Shown here in pieces: positions 22,741-35,815 of a DNA stretch of 64,000 nt. Each line of letters opens with the position of its first letter. Position 1 is the stretch's first letter. The notes under the pieces are model-generated. The model worked only from the letters and a program-made list of their open reading frames with translations. It was not told the origin of the DNA and searched no databases. This stretch comes from Diploscapter coronatus (taxonomy: Eukaryota; Nematoda; Chromadorea; Rhabditida; Rhabditidae): NCBI GenBank assembly GCA_964036155.1, contig OZ038422.1, positions 18,809,201 to 18,873,200 of the forward strand, in the 5' to 3' direction. The position numbers were made by a program, and so were the translations under genes.

Positions 22741-25700
22741 CTAACAAAAATATTTCATACCGTAAACCTGCAATAGATGTCTTGGGGCTTTTAACTTTCA
22801 ACCTCTCAAAAATTAAAAAAAAAAAAAAAGAAAAAGACTATTAGAGAATTACGGCATTCGTATTTTCAGATTAAACTTTATCTTACAGAATTGTCGCCCC
22901 ATAATCCATTAGCGAATAGCTAAAATATTCATTATAAAACATGCATTTGGGTTATTAATAATTTCTGAATTAATTCGTTTTCCTTGATCTAAGTCAACTT
23001 CAAAATCTTTTATAAGTAGAGAAGTCAAGTAGATTTTAGGAAATAGATGATCACGGTAATTCATCAAAATAACATTATTACAAACTCCCAACAAGACAAA
23101 AGTTTCTAGATTTTCGAAATGATCCACTCGGTATAAATTAATTCATTTTGTGCAACGATATATTTTTTTATAAAAGATAAATATTTAAATGGATTAAAAA
23201 TGACTCACATAACCACAATCTCCAGGGATAGCTGAAAGAATTTAGTAAAGAGCATCGGGAAATTGAAGAACTGATTTTCATAAACGCACTACTATAAATA
23301 GGGAGATTTTGTATTGCGCTATTTGTGCATTTTTGAAAATCAAACTCTTCTTCCGTTGCAATTAACTAAATTTCTTACACGGAGGTCTAAATATAATTAA
23401 TAATTATCCACTAGTTGAAAACTCAATCATTCATTATATCTTGTTCTTTTTATATGTATTCGAGGCCTGGATTTATGTAGGATCATGACTTGTGTTGATG
23501 CACGCGAATGTTTGAGATTTGTCGCGATCGCCATACGAGAATCTCGACCAAGCCTTAACATTCGCGGCTTCAGCACAAGCCATGCCCACTGTTCCAATCC
23601 AGATCTCTAAAAGAGTCGAGGATACTTTTGCTATAAATTTTTGATTCAATTATCCAATTAAAACCATGGTTACAGAGAAACTTTTTTTACTTACCCAGGG
23701 TACCAAAGGGGACACGCATATTCCACTCCATCACTGTTCTGTACACGCGTTCCCTAAACTTTTATAAATAAAAATACAGAGCGATGAAAAGTATGAAAAC
23801 AAATATCCTTGAACTAATCATAGCAGACAACCTGGAAATGTAGAACGATAAATCATAGGAACATACGAAATAATATGGTAAAAGATGCTCTGGCCTACCT
23901 TCTCCTAACCCTTTATTACTTTCGTATGTTTCTACCGTCCTACTTTTCAAAATTGCCTATAAGTAGAATGATGACTCACAGTAGGGTCGCCTGCGATTTT
24001 GTGTACATCAATCCAAGGGTAGTTAGAGCCTTTCGATTTCGCTGAAAAAGGAGAAAATTAACATGGTTTTAATTATCCTGTTTAACTTTTGATAAAATTT
24101 AGTTAGTAAGATACTTTGGCCAGTTTCGACATAATTTTGATGAGTTTTACGTTGAGTTACATCTTTTACTAACTAGCAGACTGAGTTTACTATCCACAAA
24201 ATTCGGGAAGACTACAACAGGAAAGGTTCGCTTTACAAAGATGGTCATAGCTTTACTTAGAATAGATCATTTTCGGAGATCTAAAGTGTTGAGATCAGAA
24301 TGACTTCGATGATCAGACTGATACCAAGTTTAAACGTTCAAATCAATGTTGAAAATTGATTTGGCCTCTCTAATCATTAGTTTCCTTTGTGAGTAGTCAT
24401 ATTAATGCCCCAAAATGAAAAAGACACGCAGTTTAGAACTCGAATGCTCCAAATTAATTTATGCATTAATAAATTTTCATGAAATTCCTTACCATAATTC
24501 TGCAAGTCTATCCCTTGCTGTGCACTGTAGAGTCTTGCTAAATGGCACGTTGGGCATAATCGCGTGCAGTTCGCAGCTGCTTCGTTCCAAGTGAGATAAA
24601 TATTTAAATACTGTAAAATCCTTCCTATTCACAAAACGAAAATGATATTCAACAATCACCTTATAACATTTGCCTTCAAAAAAATCCCAGCCAGAAGGAC
24701 ATTGTGCAGCTGAAATTGTTGAATTTAGATTTGAGAAACGTTTTTTGCTTGAAGAGGAAGGGATTTTTCTTTATTCTCTAATCACAATGAATTATTATTG
24801 AGGAAGAGTAAGATGATGCTATTGTTTGAAAAAACGACTTGATCGTTTATTCATGGAAATTTGGTGTTGATAATTAAATTTAACTAAAAAGAAGTGATAA
24901 CGCTTTCTTTGTAATTCACGCACTATTCCTACAAATTTGATGTATGAATTTTAATCGAATTTTATTAATGAATATGCTCTCGGAACATATACAGTAGTTT
25001 TTTTTTCAGAAAATAAAATGATTTCTCTGAAAAAGGTCCATGAAATTTATGGACTCGGACAATAGGTTTCCTCTTGAATTGATAATAAAGTGGTTGGCTT
25101 GAAGGATAGTTAAGACTTACCACATTCAGCTAATGGAGCTTCATTTTTGGAACAATTGATTGCACTAGCTAAAAAACTAACATTTAATGTCAATTTTCAA
25201 GAAAAGGATACGAGAATATTTCTATAGGTAGTCTACCAAAATTTATGTTCAAATTGAAGCTAGAGATACCTATTATTTATTCACATAAAATTCGAAGTCA
25301 AACTTTTCTGAAATAATTTCCCTTGAAATCCCCATAGTCGATTTGTATTATTGGTATGAAAACTTTTAATGAAAATTGAAATTAAAAAAAGAAAGTATGA
25401 CTACGTTTATATATATAGCAGAGGTAATATTTAGGATCAAAGAAAACCCATTCGTTGATTAATGAAACATTTTATATCATAATTAAATACTATACTTGTA
25501 GGCGAAACTGGAATTTGAGTCGGACTATTAGAATGTAGTGGTTGTGTAGATGCTGTGGTTCTATAATAAACTTCTCAACTTATTATTATTAATCTCCCTT
25601 TTTAGTGTTTTTGTAGTGTCTTTGTGTCCAAGTTTAGTTTAAGGACGTGCATAGGTCAAAGATCCGTGAATGATAAATGGTTGGAAAGGTAGTTTCTGAA

Positions 25701-27065
25701 CGAGTTATAAAAAAGAAAACCCGATCGAATTTGGATTAACTTTATGCTAATTTTGACACTAATTTTCAAAATGAGAATGAGAATAAAAGTGATTCATTTC
25801 TCAACTTGGCTCGATATAGGGAGGTGAGCCCTCCCATCAAAAGGTATGCACGGTTTGGTTCTAGACTCACTAGATCTGACAAAAGTGTGTATGGTATGGT
25901 TCTGATATGATCATGATGGATGCAACATTATTGACAAGGGTTAAAAATTGTTCTAATTTGTCAAAGTGCTAATGTTTTCTTTCAATGCTAATTTTTCATG
26001 GGATATACTAATTTGAAAATCGCGATTTATGTGAAAATGCTCATTAGATGGTACAAAGAAAACTTTTTTGCTATAAAAAATGTTCGAGAATCTTTTATAG
26101 CAAAGTTTTCTTTGTACCTCCCGTTGACAGTCAAATTGTGAAAATGCACGACTTTGACCCCCACCTAGCTCCGCCCACTTTTTGAGGCGGAGTCTGGTCT
26201 CCCCATTTTTGTGAATAGGGTCTATGGGCGTATCCACTCATATGGGTTTGGTTCGGATCCGGAACACTTTTGCAGTTGTCCGGACCCTTGTTCCAGTTAT
26301 TCATGGAATGTCTCAATAATGATTCTCATATCATCTTCTGTGTGTAATTTTATGACACATTATTTTCTAAATAAATTGTATCGATTCATTCGTTTCAAAA
26401 GTCCTGCTCAAGTGCTGTCCTCATTTCAGTCTGTTAATGTCGACAATGATTACGCTTACGTCGTAGGTCTTTTTGTAGTTGTAGCTGTAGTTTCTGGAAC
26501 ACCGCTGCAGGCAAACGCTATCGATGCAGAATTCGAAAGAGTTTGCCATTTTCCATCAAACAAACTGAATCCAACGTTCCATCGTGCTCCGCCGGGCTCA
26601 CCTAAATGGTATGCATAAGCATAAGTAATTTAGTACCATGAAAAATTATGCCTTTGTTGAAATGGATGGTTTGAGTCTATATTATTATATTTCACACTGA
26701 TCACTTTGATAACAAGTTTTCAATTGATATTATAATTTATAAAATAATCAGCGATGATGAATTATTGTCTTGTGACCTTGCATCCAGTTTGTAAAATCAT
26801 ATGCAGATCCGTCAGTGTAGACCCAATTAGTGATTTGACGTGACGGTGAGTAGAGTCCGATGTAGAAGTACTGATGAGTCATACCAAGAGAAACCTTTGC
26901 TTCTTCTAAATGCGTTCCTTTAGGAATTTCCTCTTCAACCATCATTTACTCTGCAGGAATGTATTTTCACTCATCGAATGTACCGATGCCAGTGAATATC
27001 CGATGCTTCGACAATAGCTAAGTGCAGTCGTAAAGTTCATTCTTTCACTGACAAATCGATAGCAT
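22741..27065 (-). CDS. Two-domain C-type lectin D3
   Basis: Copy of lectin D2 at the 12,712 offset. Domain 1 exons: 26950-27065, 26777-26917, 26460-26601. Linker: 25496-25560. Bridge: 25121-25168. Domain 2: 24660-24709, 24493-24610, 23980-24041, 23695-23753, 23209-23231, 22887-22919, 22741-22767. It carries the same unresolved one-base phase problem as D2. It is divergent from lectin A3. Confidence 0.74.
26068..26271. repeat. 204-base insertion, copy 3
   Basis: Same as 13356-13559; absent from copy 1. Confidence 0.8.
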
Positions 27066-28314
27066 CTAAATATTTGGATCATTAATTTGTTGCTAATCAA
27101 TGTCAAGCAAGCGGAGTTGCTTTAACCTCTAAATATCCTATTGCTATTGGCTAATAGGCTGTTTTGATTCAAAAATATTTTATGGAATTTTAAAATATAG
27201 AAGGATATGAATGGCAACCACAAAATGTTGGTCAGCTAATTTACGAAATGTCGACAGGATTTTACATGGCACGAGTAGGGTCTGTTGATGATCGTCAATA
27301 TAAAATCCTACGAACAGTTTCAAATTGTTGAATGAAACGCTCGTACTTGTTTCCATATGATGATTCGAGTGGTCCACATTTTGGAGTCGTCTGTGCCAAT
27401 GCTGATCCTATTATTATACAAGACAAGAAAAGTAACTTAATAGAAGGCATAATCGGGTTCAGGGTGCGGTTCAAAATCAGAAAACTCTGATGAAAGTGAG
27501 AAGCTAAATTCTGATAGCGACTTAAATAGTGAGTATTAGGCCTGTAAAAATTGGCAATTAATCAAGTCTTATCAATGAATCAAAGGCAAAGTTCTCTTAG
27601 AAATTATTTGGGGTTGGTAGTTTATTTCTTAAAGAGTGACTCGACATAATTGGCACCAGGGACGAGACGGAATTTCCGATTTTTCAAATTTAAATTCCGT
27701 CTCGTCCCTGATTGGCACAATTATTATTCGCTAAAACTCGAAGTATTCATTTAGATAGCCTGGCAATTTGAAAATCGTGGAATTACGAATCTTTCTGTCA
27801 AAATTTAAGAAATAATATAAACGCTATTTTTAAAATCGCATTAAAGTTCCCCGATTCAGTGATATGACGACAGAATAGATCCATCTTTATGAATTTCGAG
27901 ATTTTCTGCAAAGACACATCCTCAAAAAGTAATGGCTTTGAATGTAATAAATTGATGACTAGAAATGATCTGATTTTTGTTTTGTCTTTTTCTAAGCATT
28001 CATAATACGGACGGCGGTCTTTATTCACCAAACGACCTACATCCGTTACAGGCAGAAATAAATTTATTTGTAACTTTAAGTTAAATTAGTTTATTTTGTT
28101 TTATCTTGTGCAAATTCGAAATAGAGCGGAGGCAGCTAGGATTTTTCCGCCGAAATTCAGGATACTAGGATGTGCCATATTCTGTATCATCCATTGAGCA
28201 ATCTCAAAATATTTTGGAGAAAATTAAAAATCATTTCAATTTATTAATCCTGAAGAAAAGATTTAATTGATTTTTGATCTGATGATTTGAGCAAAAATGT
28301 AATTTAATCTACTT

Positions 28315-28394
28315 ATTGTCCATTGTAAATGACTTGGTCGTTGCAGTGTTTTTCGCGAAAAGCATTGTGGAGGCCAAATCATTTACAATGGGTA
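28315..28394. repeat. 80-base hairpin upstream of lectin A (copy 3)
   Basis: Same sequence as 15603-15682. Confidence 0.7.
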
Positions 28395-28564
28395 ATACAG
28401 TCAAGTCAACATTGATAACGATGCTTTTCGTAGTGATAAGAGCACAAAGCCGAATTAATAAATATTTTATGAGTAGGGTGAAAATGCTCACCATGTAGGC
28501 AGCTTTGATTTATTATCAGCTGAAAAGGAGTGTCCTGCATCAAAGAATACGCTGTTCTTGCTAA

Positions 28565-31142
28565 ATGAAAGTTTCTATTGCTCTGCTATTTTTGCAATTC
28601 ATTTTCTTTGCAAACGGTCAAGAACACTACCCTGTCCTAGAGGTGACTATACTTTCGAAAGCAAGTGAGACGACGCAATTTTCCTTTATTATATCGAGAA
28701 ATATCCTCATGGAGTGTGCATTCTTTGACGTTTAAAAGCCAATAAATATTGAAATTTATTTTCAAGCGTTTTGTCCACTCCATTTCCCCGAAATCGTTAT
28801 TGGTATTCAAAAAATCTCATTTCATTATCAAAGCTGGATTTTTGACCCTAATCATCCTTGATCAAGGATTAATATGATTAATTTCGACTATTTATTTGGA
28901 TGTTATCGATTTGTCAATAAATACAAGAGTTTCACAGAAGCCTCTAAATACTGTCAGAGCATTGGATATGAGTTGGCTTCCATTCACTCAGCATTCGAGA
29001 ATAATTTTTTTCAACGTAAATACGAATGAATTGATATTAAGAAATAAACATGTCTTAGAAAAGGGTAGGAATCGGGCAATATAAATCAAGATTATTACAT
29101 TGGCCTCTATTCACCTACTAACGATACGAGTAATTGGGCATGGACTGATTCATCGCCATATGATTACAAGAACTGGTATGGAGGTATGAAAGGGTTATTG
29201 ATCGTCAGACTTAGAGCAGGTTGTCCGTGCAAGCTACACCTATATATTTTCTTCAAAATTTTGTACCTCTAGTTTGCAATAAGCAAAAGTTCCACTATCT
29301 AGTGATGGCAACATAAATGTTACCTGCACTTGTGACTCGCTCCCCGTCACTTTTTGTGTATGACGAAAATGTTCCCTTGATCAATATTGTCTATGATTGA
29401 ATTTTATTCCTGAAAAAGGAAGGAGCTAACATTCGCTAATATCAGGTGTTAGCCTTGCCTAAGTATATAACAATAAGTCATATCTCATAGGAAGGATAAA
29501 TCATTTTAGGGTCTCCAAATAAGAACCTTTTTTGTGGTGGATTCGAAATGTATGATGGAACATGGAGTACGTGCTACTGCCCAGCCCAAGTGTACTTTCT
29601 CTGTAGTGGAGTTCCTCAGACAACTACGACCGCATTACCAACGTTCCCAAGACCTTCATCAGCATGTAAGCTATATTTATGAGATTTGAATAGTCTACCT
29701 TTATTTGATCAACAACAACAGAAGAAGGTGAAATGGTATCCTGGATACTAAATGAGAAGATCTTTTTCGTCCTCTATCCCTCCTTCCGCCTTATACCATA
29801 TTCTACGACATTCCTTCCTTCTGCTCTTCACTGTGCAATGTGCCGTCCCTTTTTCTCGTTTTCTCTCGAATGTAATATCGTAGGATACGACCAGGCGAAA
29901 GAGGGGACGAAGAGTGAGCGAGAAAGAGAGGTCTTCTTTCGATATGCAAGATAATCAGATTGACTAGTCTTCCTCAATTTTGTTATCCTTATCCAAAATC
30001 TCAGTCTACACGTTTTAATACCGTATCTGAAATGATTGAACACAATCGGAACCATATTCGATCAGAACCTAAATACCTTCTTTTTACCCTATTGATAAAC
30101 TGATTCAGATTAGCAAATCTGATCATGATCTTGTTGAAAACTTATCACACAATATCAAAATTTTCGTGAACGATATTATAATTTCATTCGCAAAATTGAT
30201 ATAAATTATGGATAGAAAGTGATATAACATTATGTGAATTTCCAGATTGTGAACCTCAAATCTGTCAAACTACTGACCCTGGTTGTTCATGGAAGTCAGT
30301 CTTTATCCACCAAAATCTTTTGTGAATAAGGCTCCTAGAAAAAGGCACCACTTTTTTTTTTTTTTTCTTCTCTTGCTTCCTCATACTATTTATTAGAAAG
30401 GGTGGTGTCTTTTTCTATGAGCCCTGATTTATCTCTTCTATTTTAGGGAACGGATGCATCAAGCCTTCACATGCCACCTGTATGGCTGCGGAAGTCAAGC
30501 CAAAAGCAATGAAGGCCTTAGGAAAACCTTATGACGAACTGTCTGCTATCGCCATGAAATGTATGTTATATCTTCGTTCACGATCAATAAGTCGAATTCC
30601 CAATGCGTAAGACTCATTTGGACGAATAACGGAATTAAGAATTCGATGTTTTCTTCTCAAGCAGGCTTTTCAGAATGATTTAAATTGAGTTATCTATGCC
30701 TATCTTTATCGAATCGCATTGAGTGTTCAAAATTTGTACATTTTGATGCGAAATAGAACAAACCATAATAATAATAATTCTATTCTATTCTAGGTCGAAA
30801 GAACAACGCCGGAAAGAAGGACATGTACGAAAAATGTGCGAATAATGTCTACAAAAAGGTTAGGTCTTCGACAGTTCTACAAACATTCTTTAAAATTGTT
30901 TAGGCTCTAGCATACGCCTACAAAGCCTATGTAGATCAAACTTGCTTGAAACTGGCTAAGGTTTGAGCTTTATCCGTTATTATAACCTCATCATTCAAAT
31001 GCAGGCAATTAACCTGGCCGAATACAATTGCTGCAAGAAAATGGTCGATCTCGTTATCAAGAAGGATGTTTCTGGAAAGTATTCCTGCTATAAGAGTGCA
31101 AAGCCACAGGCCGGAGATACACCGACTTGCCCAGCTAGTTAA
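28565..31142 (+). pseudogene. C-type lectin A3, damaged
   Basis: Right-hand member of the A family. Its 5' part equals A2, with the same exon 1 slip, lost intron 1 acceptor (GG at 28898-28899) and lost G in exon 3 near 29068. Its last exon (from 31005) differs from A1/A2: KKDVSGKYSC, YKSAKPQAGD and TCPAS in place of KKNISGKYSC, YTSAQPQAGD and TCSAS. The changes in the last exon do not break the frame. An 18-base insertion follows the stop, near 31187-31204. The protein is unlikely to be made in full unless the 5' lesions are sequencing errors. Confidence 0.75.
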
Positions 31143-33201
31143 ATCTAACGCAATCTCATCGATAATTGTCAAAAATAAACTAATTTTAGTTAGTACGATA
31201 ATTTTACGGATTGTGCTTGTAAATTATTCCCCATTCTCTGTGACTAAATTACTAATGAGAATAAATTTTCGTCTTTACATTTACGCTTACTCATCATATC
31301 GATTTATAAATTCGGTACTTTCAAATGGATTTTTGAACTCATCGAAAACCTATAGACAAATAACATAATCTTCTGCTAATGGCGATCTATTTATAACTCA
31401 AAACAAATGATATTACTGCCAATTTTATCGTTTGATGAGGAACAAAATTATTTTGTCACTAATAAGAGAATTGAACTATGTAATCATTTTTTCAGATCAT
31501 ATGGATCATTTATTAATCTACGGTGGCGACCAAAAGTTTGAGACAATTATGGCTTTGAATACAGTCTGAAGGCTGAATTATCGTGGACAAGTTTGAATGA
31601 AATCTTGCATACGTTCTCTTCCCACTGAACTCTGAATTTCTGACAAGTTTCATTCAAATTGAGCTCATCAGAGTGTATTCAAAAGCATAAATGTTCCAAA
31701 CGTTTGATCGTCACTATTTTTGAAATTATAACATTTTAAAAATTTATTCTACTTTTCAATCGATCGGTAATAGCAAATTTTTCCAGAATTTCCAGCAGAA
31801 AAAGATTTTCGCTAGAGCAGTCGTCCGTGCGTCACAAAACTGAAAACCAACCGAATTTGCATAAACTCTTTTCATGGAAAACTTTCCCCTTGGTACTGAT
31901 TGACATTGACGTTTGATTTTGAGCAGGTGCAAATTTGAAATCGACTTCAGCATATCAAAATGAAATCGTTACTCGGACAACAATAACTAGCAATAAGAAT
32001 TAACGGACATTCAAACATAGACACATTCTCAACATACTATGCAATTATAATAATCATAAGTATCGTTTATACTTGAAAACTATAAATATCACTAGATTTT
32101 GAGATTACGAATTTTATCATCGCTTTGAGTTTTAAATTTCGTTTTTATTTTTTAATCTTTTTTAGCAGGGTGGCATATTTGGACACCCCATCTGTAGCTC
32201 CACTGGAAATATCTGAATGTGAAAGCGGATTGCCAAGTCAAATTAGTATCACCGGGTGACAAAAATAATGAAAAGGATATACCTGAATACAGAAGATTCT
32301 TTATGACAATTAAATAAATTTTGAAATCGACTTCTCGACATTCATCCAAAATTAAATCTATTATAGAAATGATCATTCGTATGTGAGAAAGCAATGTGGA
32401 CAAAACTCTCGTCGGAAAATATTCATCTTGTAAGTATTGCATTTGTTTTTATCCATTCAATTCAAATTGGATGAATCTCTTTTCAATAAATCAATAGTTC
32501 TGATTTTTGTTGCAAAAATCTTAGAATAAAGAACTTTCGATCAGACAGTTGTTCGTGCGTCAGAAAACTAAAGACTGACATTTTTGCATAAATGATATTT
32601 GACGGAGAGATATTTTCTCTAAGTTGTTGTCATCACCGAAAGTTGAAAATAGTACAGGTTTCGACATAAAATGCTGACAATGCTCTACGAACCTTATCAA
32701 TGGAGATGGAGCTCGTTCCCTTGACTCGATTATAAAAGGGGGTCCCTTTTCCCTGCGAAGATGGTCCATTTTATCTTTGAAATCAATTTCGTGATTTATC
32801 CATCGTGCTATTTGAATTACCAAATGAACTAACGTTTGTTATCTCCAATCTACCAGCATCCAATCTCTTTGTTCTTGAATACACTCTGGTGAATCGCCGA
32901 ACTAAAGACCCTTGATACCCTGAATTCAAGCTTGACCTTTCGGTTCCCCATTCATCCTTCCATCAGCGCTTTCTCATTTTATCAAGACACCTCGAAATCC
33001 ACATTCATTTGTTTTTGCTCCAGGCTTAGACAAATACTGTAATCAAAATCGTTTTCATATAAATTCTGATTTTGACAACAGCCTATCAGTTAGTGATAAT
33101 GTCTTTAGTTTATCACAATATTTGCAGAACTAGTCCGTATTGTTTCAAAACAGAATTATTTCATTAAAAAATTTATCAGTCATAAATAAAACAATTTCAG
33201 A
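31143..33201. other. Right flank of lectin array and spacer
   Basis: Homology to the 3' flank of the other A genes continues to about 31735 with substitutions and small indels, then stops. The rest is AT-rich. Two related stretches near 31808-31900 and 32535-32620 share GTGCGTCA.AAAACT and TTTGCATAAA, a diverged direct repeat. No coding exon recognised. Confidence 0.6.
33195..33201 (+). promoter_or_regulatory. Likely trans-splice acceptor (TTTCAG) before small secreted gene
   Basis: AATTTCAG ends one base before the ATG at 33202, the usual position for spliced-leader addition in nematodes. No upstream exon was recognised. Confidence 0.5.
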
Positions 33202-34911
33202 ATGCGATTCATTCTTCTAATCGGTATTTTTGGAGTTCTGATATCTATTGTGTTTGGTGGGCTCATTGAGAGATCTGGAAATCTCGAAAAACGACAAGTC
33301 CCTTCCAAAACAGCTCCTATGCCTACTTCTCCTAATAGAGTTAATTTGCTGCTATCACAGGTTTTACACTAAAATTTTAAAAATCATTCTTTTAATTAAT
33401 CAAATTCTAGCTTACTGAAGTGGTTAAGAATCTAACAGGTAAACTTTATAACCATTATCATAAAACTTTGGAAACTACTTGAAATCTAAAGCGCAGAGTG
33501 TACAACTTTACCCCAAGAGAATTCCACAATGTACGATTATTCGTCACTCCATTCATTTCTTTATTTTTTCTCAATTTTTGTTGAATTTTACGATTATTTT
33601 TTTTATCAATTTGGCCTACAGATGGATGCATTAGGATAATCCACTTGGTATTTGTGAAAATATACCCAGTAACACTGAAAATTATTCTAATAAAATAAAA
33701 TTGCATGTTTCTTTCATTTCGTGACTCGAATTGGCTGGATGATCTAAAGTTCTAGACTTTACTTGAAATTACACCCAAAATGAAGTAAAAACATCATAAC
33801 ATCAAGAGAACCTAAAAATAAGGGAATGACGACTAATTGTATATTGTGCAATTCGCCTGACGAAAATTTTTGGAAATTCATTTAGATTTCGATTTTGAAA
33901 ATTGCTAGCGGCCAATTTCTATTTCAATTTTGCTTTCAAAAATTTCAAAATTTAAACTTCTTGCACTCCTGGTGCGTATAATGGCCAAAGAGCACACGGT
34001 GCGCCAAGTACTATCGTTCATGCTTGAGAAATGTGAGACTGATGGGAAGTGTGCTCCATTGTCGAATTCATTCGTTTTTGTGTAATTTTCTGATAAAATG
34101 AAGCTGAAAATTTTGAGAAAAAAAAAAGTTGACAGACGTGTCGAAGAGGATGAACCAGACCTTTCCTCATGATTACATTTGCCATACCTAACTATGCATA
34201 AGCTCGCAACCACCTCGTATTAACAACCATATCTTTTTTATAACAACGGATGACCGTAATATGAGTGCACATTTGACTGATAACGAATATAGCCATTTCT
34301 AAATGTCTACTCCATCCTCTTCGATATGCGTGTCAACTTTTTCCAAAATTTTAGCCTCATTTCATCACCAAATTGGGGAAGAATGAATTAGAAATGGAAC
34401 ATATTTTTCATCAGCCTCACATTTTTCAAGCATGAACGATAATAGCTTTCTCAGACGACTCTTAATAGGCAGACAAACTCAAGAAGAAAATTATGCATTT
34501 AGATCCTATTTTTAATCTTATATAATTTGTCAATTTTAGGGATAGCAAGCAGCAGCATTTCAAGCATCGGTGGTACAATGCACCGTAAGACTTTTTTTTA
34601 CCTTATCAGAGATATTATTTGTTTCATACGAGTGAGCAGTTGAGTCTATCTCGCTGTGCAATGCACATTCTCCCCTTCTGCCACTATCTTACGATTATTC
34701 CTTTTCTTCCCGTTGAATAGAAAATTGTCGTAAGGTAGAGTGCAAAGGGGAAATTGCTTACCCTTATATCCATGATTTAAAAAAAAAATTAATAACCGAT
34801 TTAGCTCCAATAGTATACAGTCTGTTGTCTTTAAAATGCGGCGAGAATGAAGCTTGCCTTGGCAATGTCGCTCCGGCTCTTAAACTAAAGTATACCCCTC
34901 GGCTTCACTAA
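33202..34911 (+). CDS. Small secreted protein, 112 residues, function unknown
   Basis: Four exons with matching phases: 33202-33360, 33411-33438, 34540-34584, 34805-34911. The protein starts with a strong signal peptide (MRFILLIGIFGVLISIVFGG). A dibasic site follows (LEKRQVPSK), then a Pro/Thr segment and LLLSQLTEVVKNLTG. The C-terminal part has two Cys (KCGENEACLGN) and ends KYTPRLH. Two overlapping AATAAA signals lie about 115 bases after the stop. I do not recognise the family. The dibasic site raises the possibility of a processed peptide, but the following sequence does not have the repeated amidated motifs of neuropeptide precursors. Intron 2 is 1.1 kb and contains a long inverted repeat. 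The exons are too short to stand out as open frames, so automatic annotation may miss this gene. Confidence 0.72.
34013..34441. repeat. Long inverted repeat inside intron 2 of small secreted gene
   Basis: Arms of about 130-140 bases (34013-34153 and 34312-34441) are complementary with scattered mismatches: ATCGTTCATGCTTGA against TCAAGCATGAACGAT, and TCGAAGAGGATG against CATCCTCTTCGA. The spacer is about 160 bases. Probably a foldback element. Confidence 0.82.
34654..34752. repeat. Short imperfect hairpin in intron 3
   Basis: CCCCTTCTGCCACTATCTTA on the left pairs imperfectly with GTAAGGTAGAGTGCAAAGGGG on the right, lying between exons 3 and 4 of the small secreted gene. Confidence 0.6.
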
Positions 34912-35022
34912 CCACCAAGACTCCACCCTCTCATCAGGAAGAAGACGACATTTGGATCTTTTATCCTCTTATCTTCTTTTATTGAATCACCCTTGTCTTT
35001 GTTCATATACACTGTTATGTTG

Positions 35023-35035
35023 AATAAAGAATAAA
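35023..35035 (+). terminator. Overlapping polyadenylation signals
   Basis: Two AATAAA motifs (35023-35028 and 35030-35035) downstream of the small secreted gene. Confidence 0.6.
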
Positions 35036-35815
35036 GTATTCGAGATCTCCCTGAGTATGGTTCGGTTTTACTACGCAATCAGTAAAGTCCGCACTTTTTG
35101 CCAATTGGCACGGATCGGCAGCTTCCCACGAAAATTGCCGACGAATTGCCAATCCGCATTCACTGGCATTCAACGGTATTGATCGGCAGTTTTTCGATCG
35201 ATTGACAACCGACTTTAGAAAATCTTCGTAAATCGAATTTTCGAACGGTAACCTGCAAACCGCATGACATGGGGAAAACGCATAACATAAATTTGGAAAC
35301 CGCATGGCATATTTTAAAAGTCTCTAAAGTTCTATTTTTATGTAAAAACCGCGTGGGATGAGGAAAACACAAGACATACAGTAATCTAGGTCATGTCTCA
35401 GGCTAAAATTACATTATTTAGCAGCCTGGATAATTTTAGTTCTATTCTGGATAATTCGTAGCCTGGAAGTTCGTAGTCTTCCAGATACTAGCTTCAGGCC
35501 CATAACACACAGTACAGTAATTCAGGAAACGGATTCGGGATTATAATTTTTCACAGCTTTTTCATTTCAATTCATTATTTCAGGTTCTATCATTCGTTTG
35601 GAATATTCTGAGCAAACTTAAGCGCATTTATTTCGTTCATTCATCAAATTCGGCTATTTCGAGACATAAAAATCTCGGAAACCAATGAAAAGTGCTCATA
35701 AGTGGTCAAAAATTAGCATATTCTACATCCACTATTAATTTCCGTCAATTTCATGTATGATTTCCCTAGGTGCTTAGTTTCTACTTGTCTCCAGCAGTAC
35801 CCCCTAGAATTACTA

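Larger units (their letters stand above)
3917..31049. repeat. Tandem 12,712 bp lectin cassette, about 2.1 copies
   Basis: Bases 3917-18337 match 16629-31049 at a constant offset of 12,712; every open frame and landmark I compared (for example 4309/17021/29733 and 7513/20225) is the same. The last mismatch on the left is T at 3916 against C at 16628. The first mismatch on the right is T at 18338 against C at 31050. Outside these limits the copies stay homologous but diverge: roughly 208-3916 against 12690-16628 on the left, and 31050 to about 31735 on the right. A segment of about 1,709 bp (3917-5625, 16629-18337, 29341-31049) is therefore present three times without visible change. I compared by eye, so isolated differences inside the block could have been missed. 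Confidence 0.93.
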
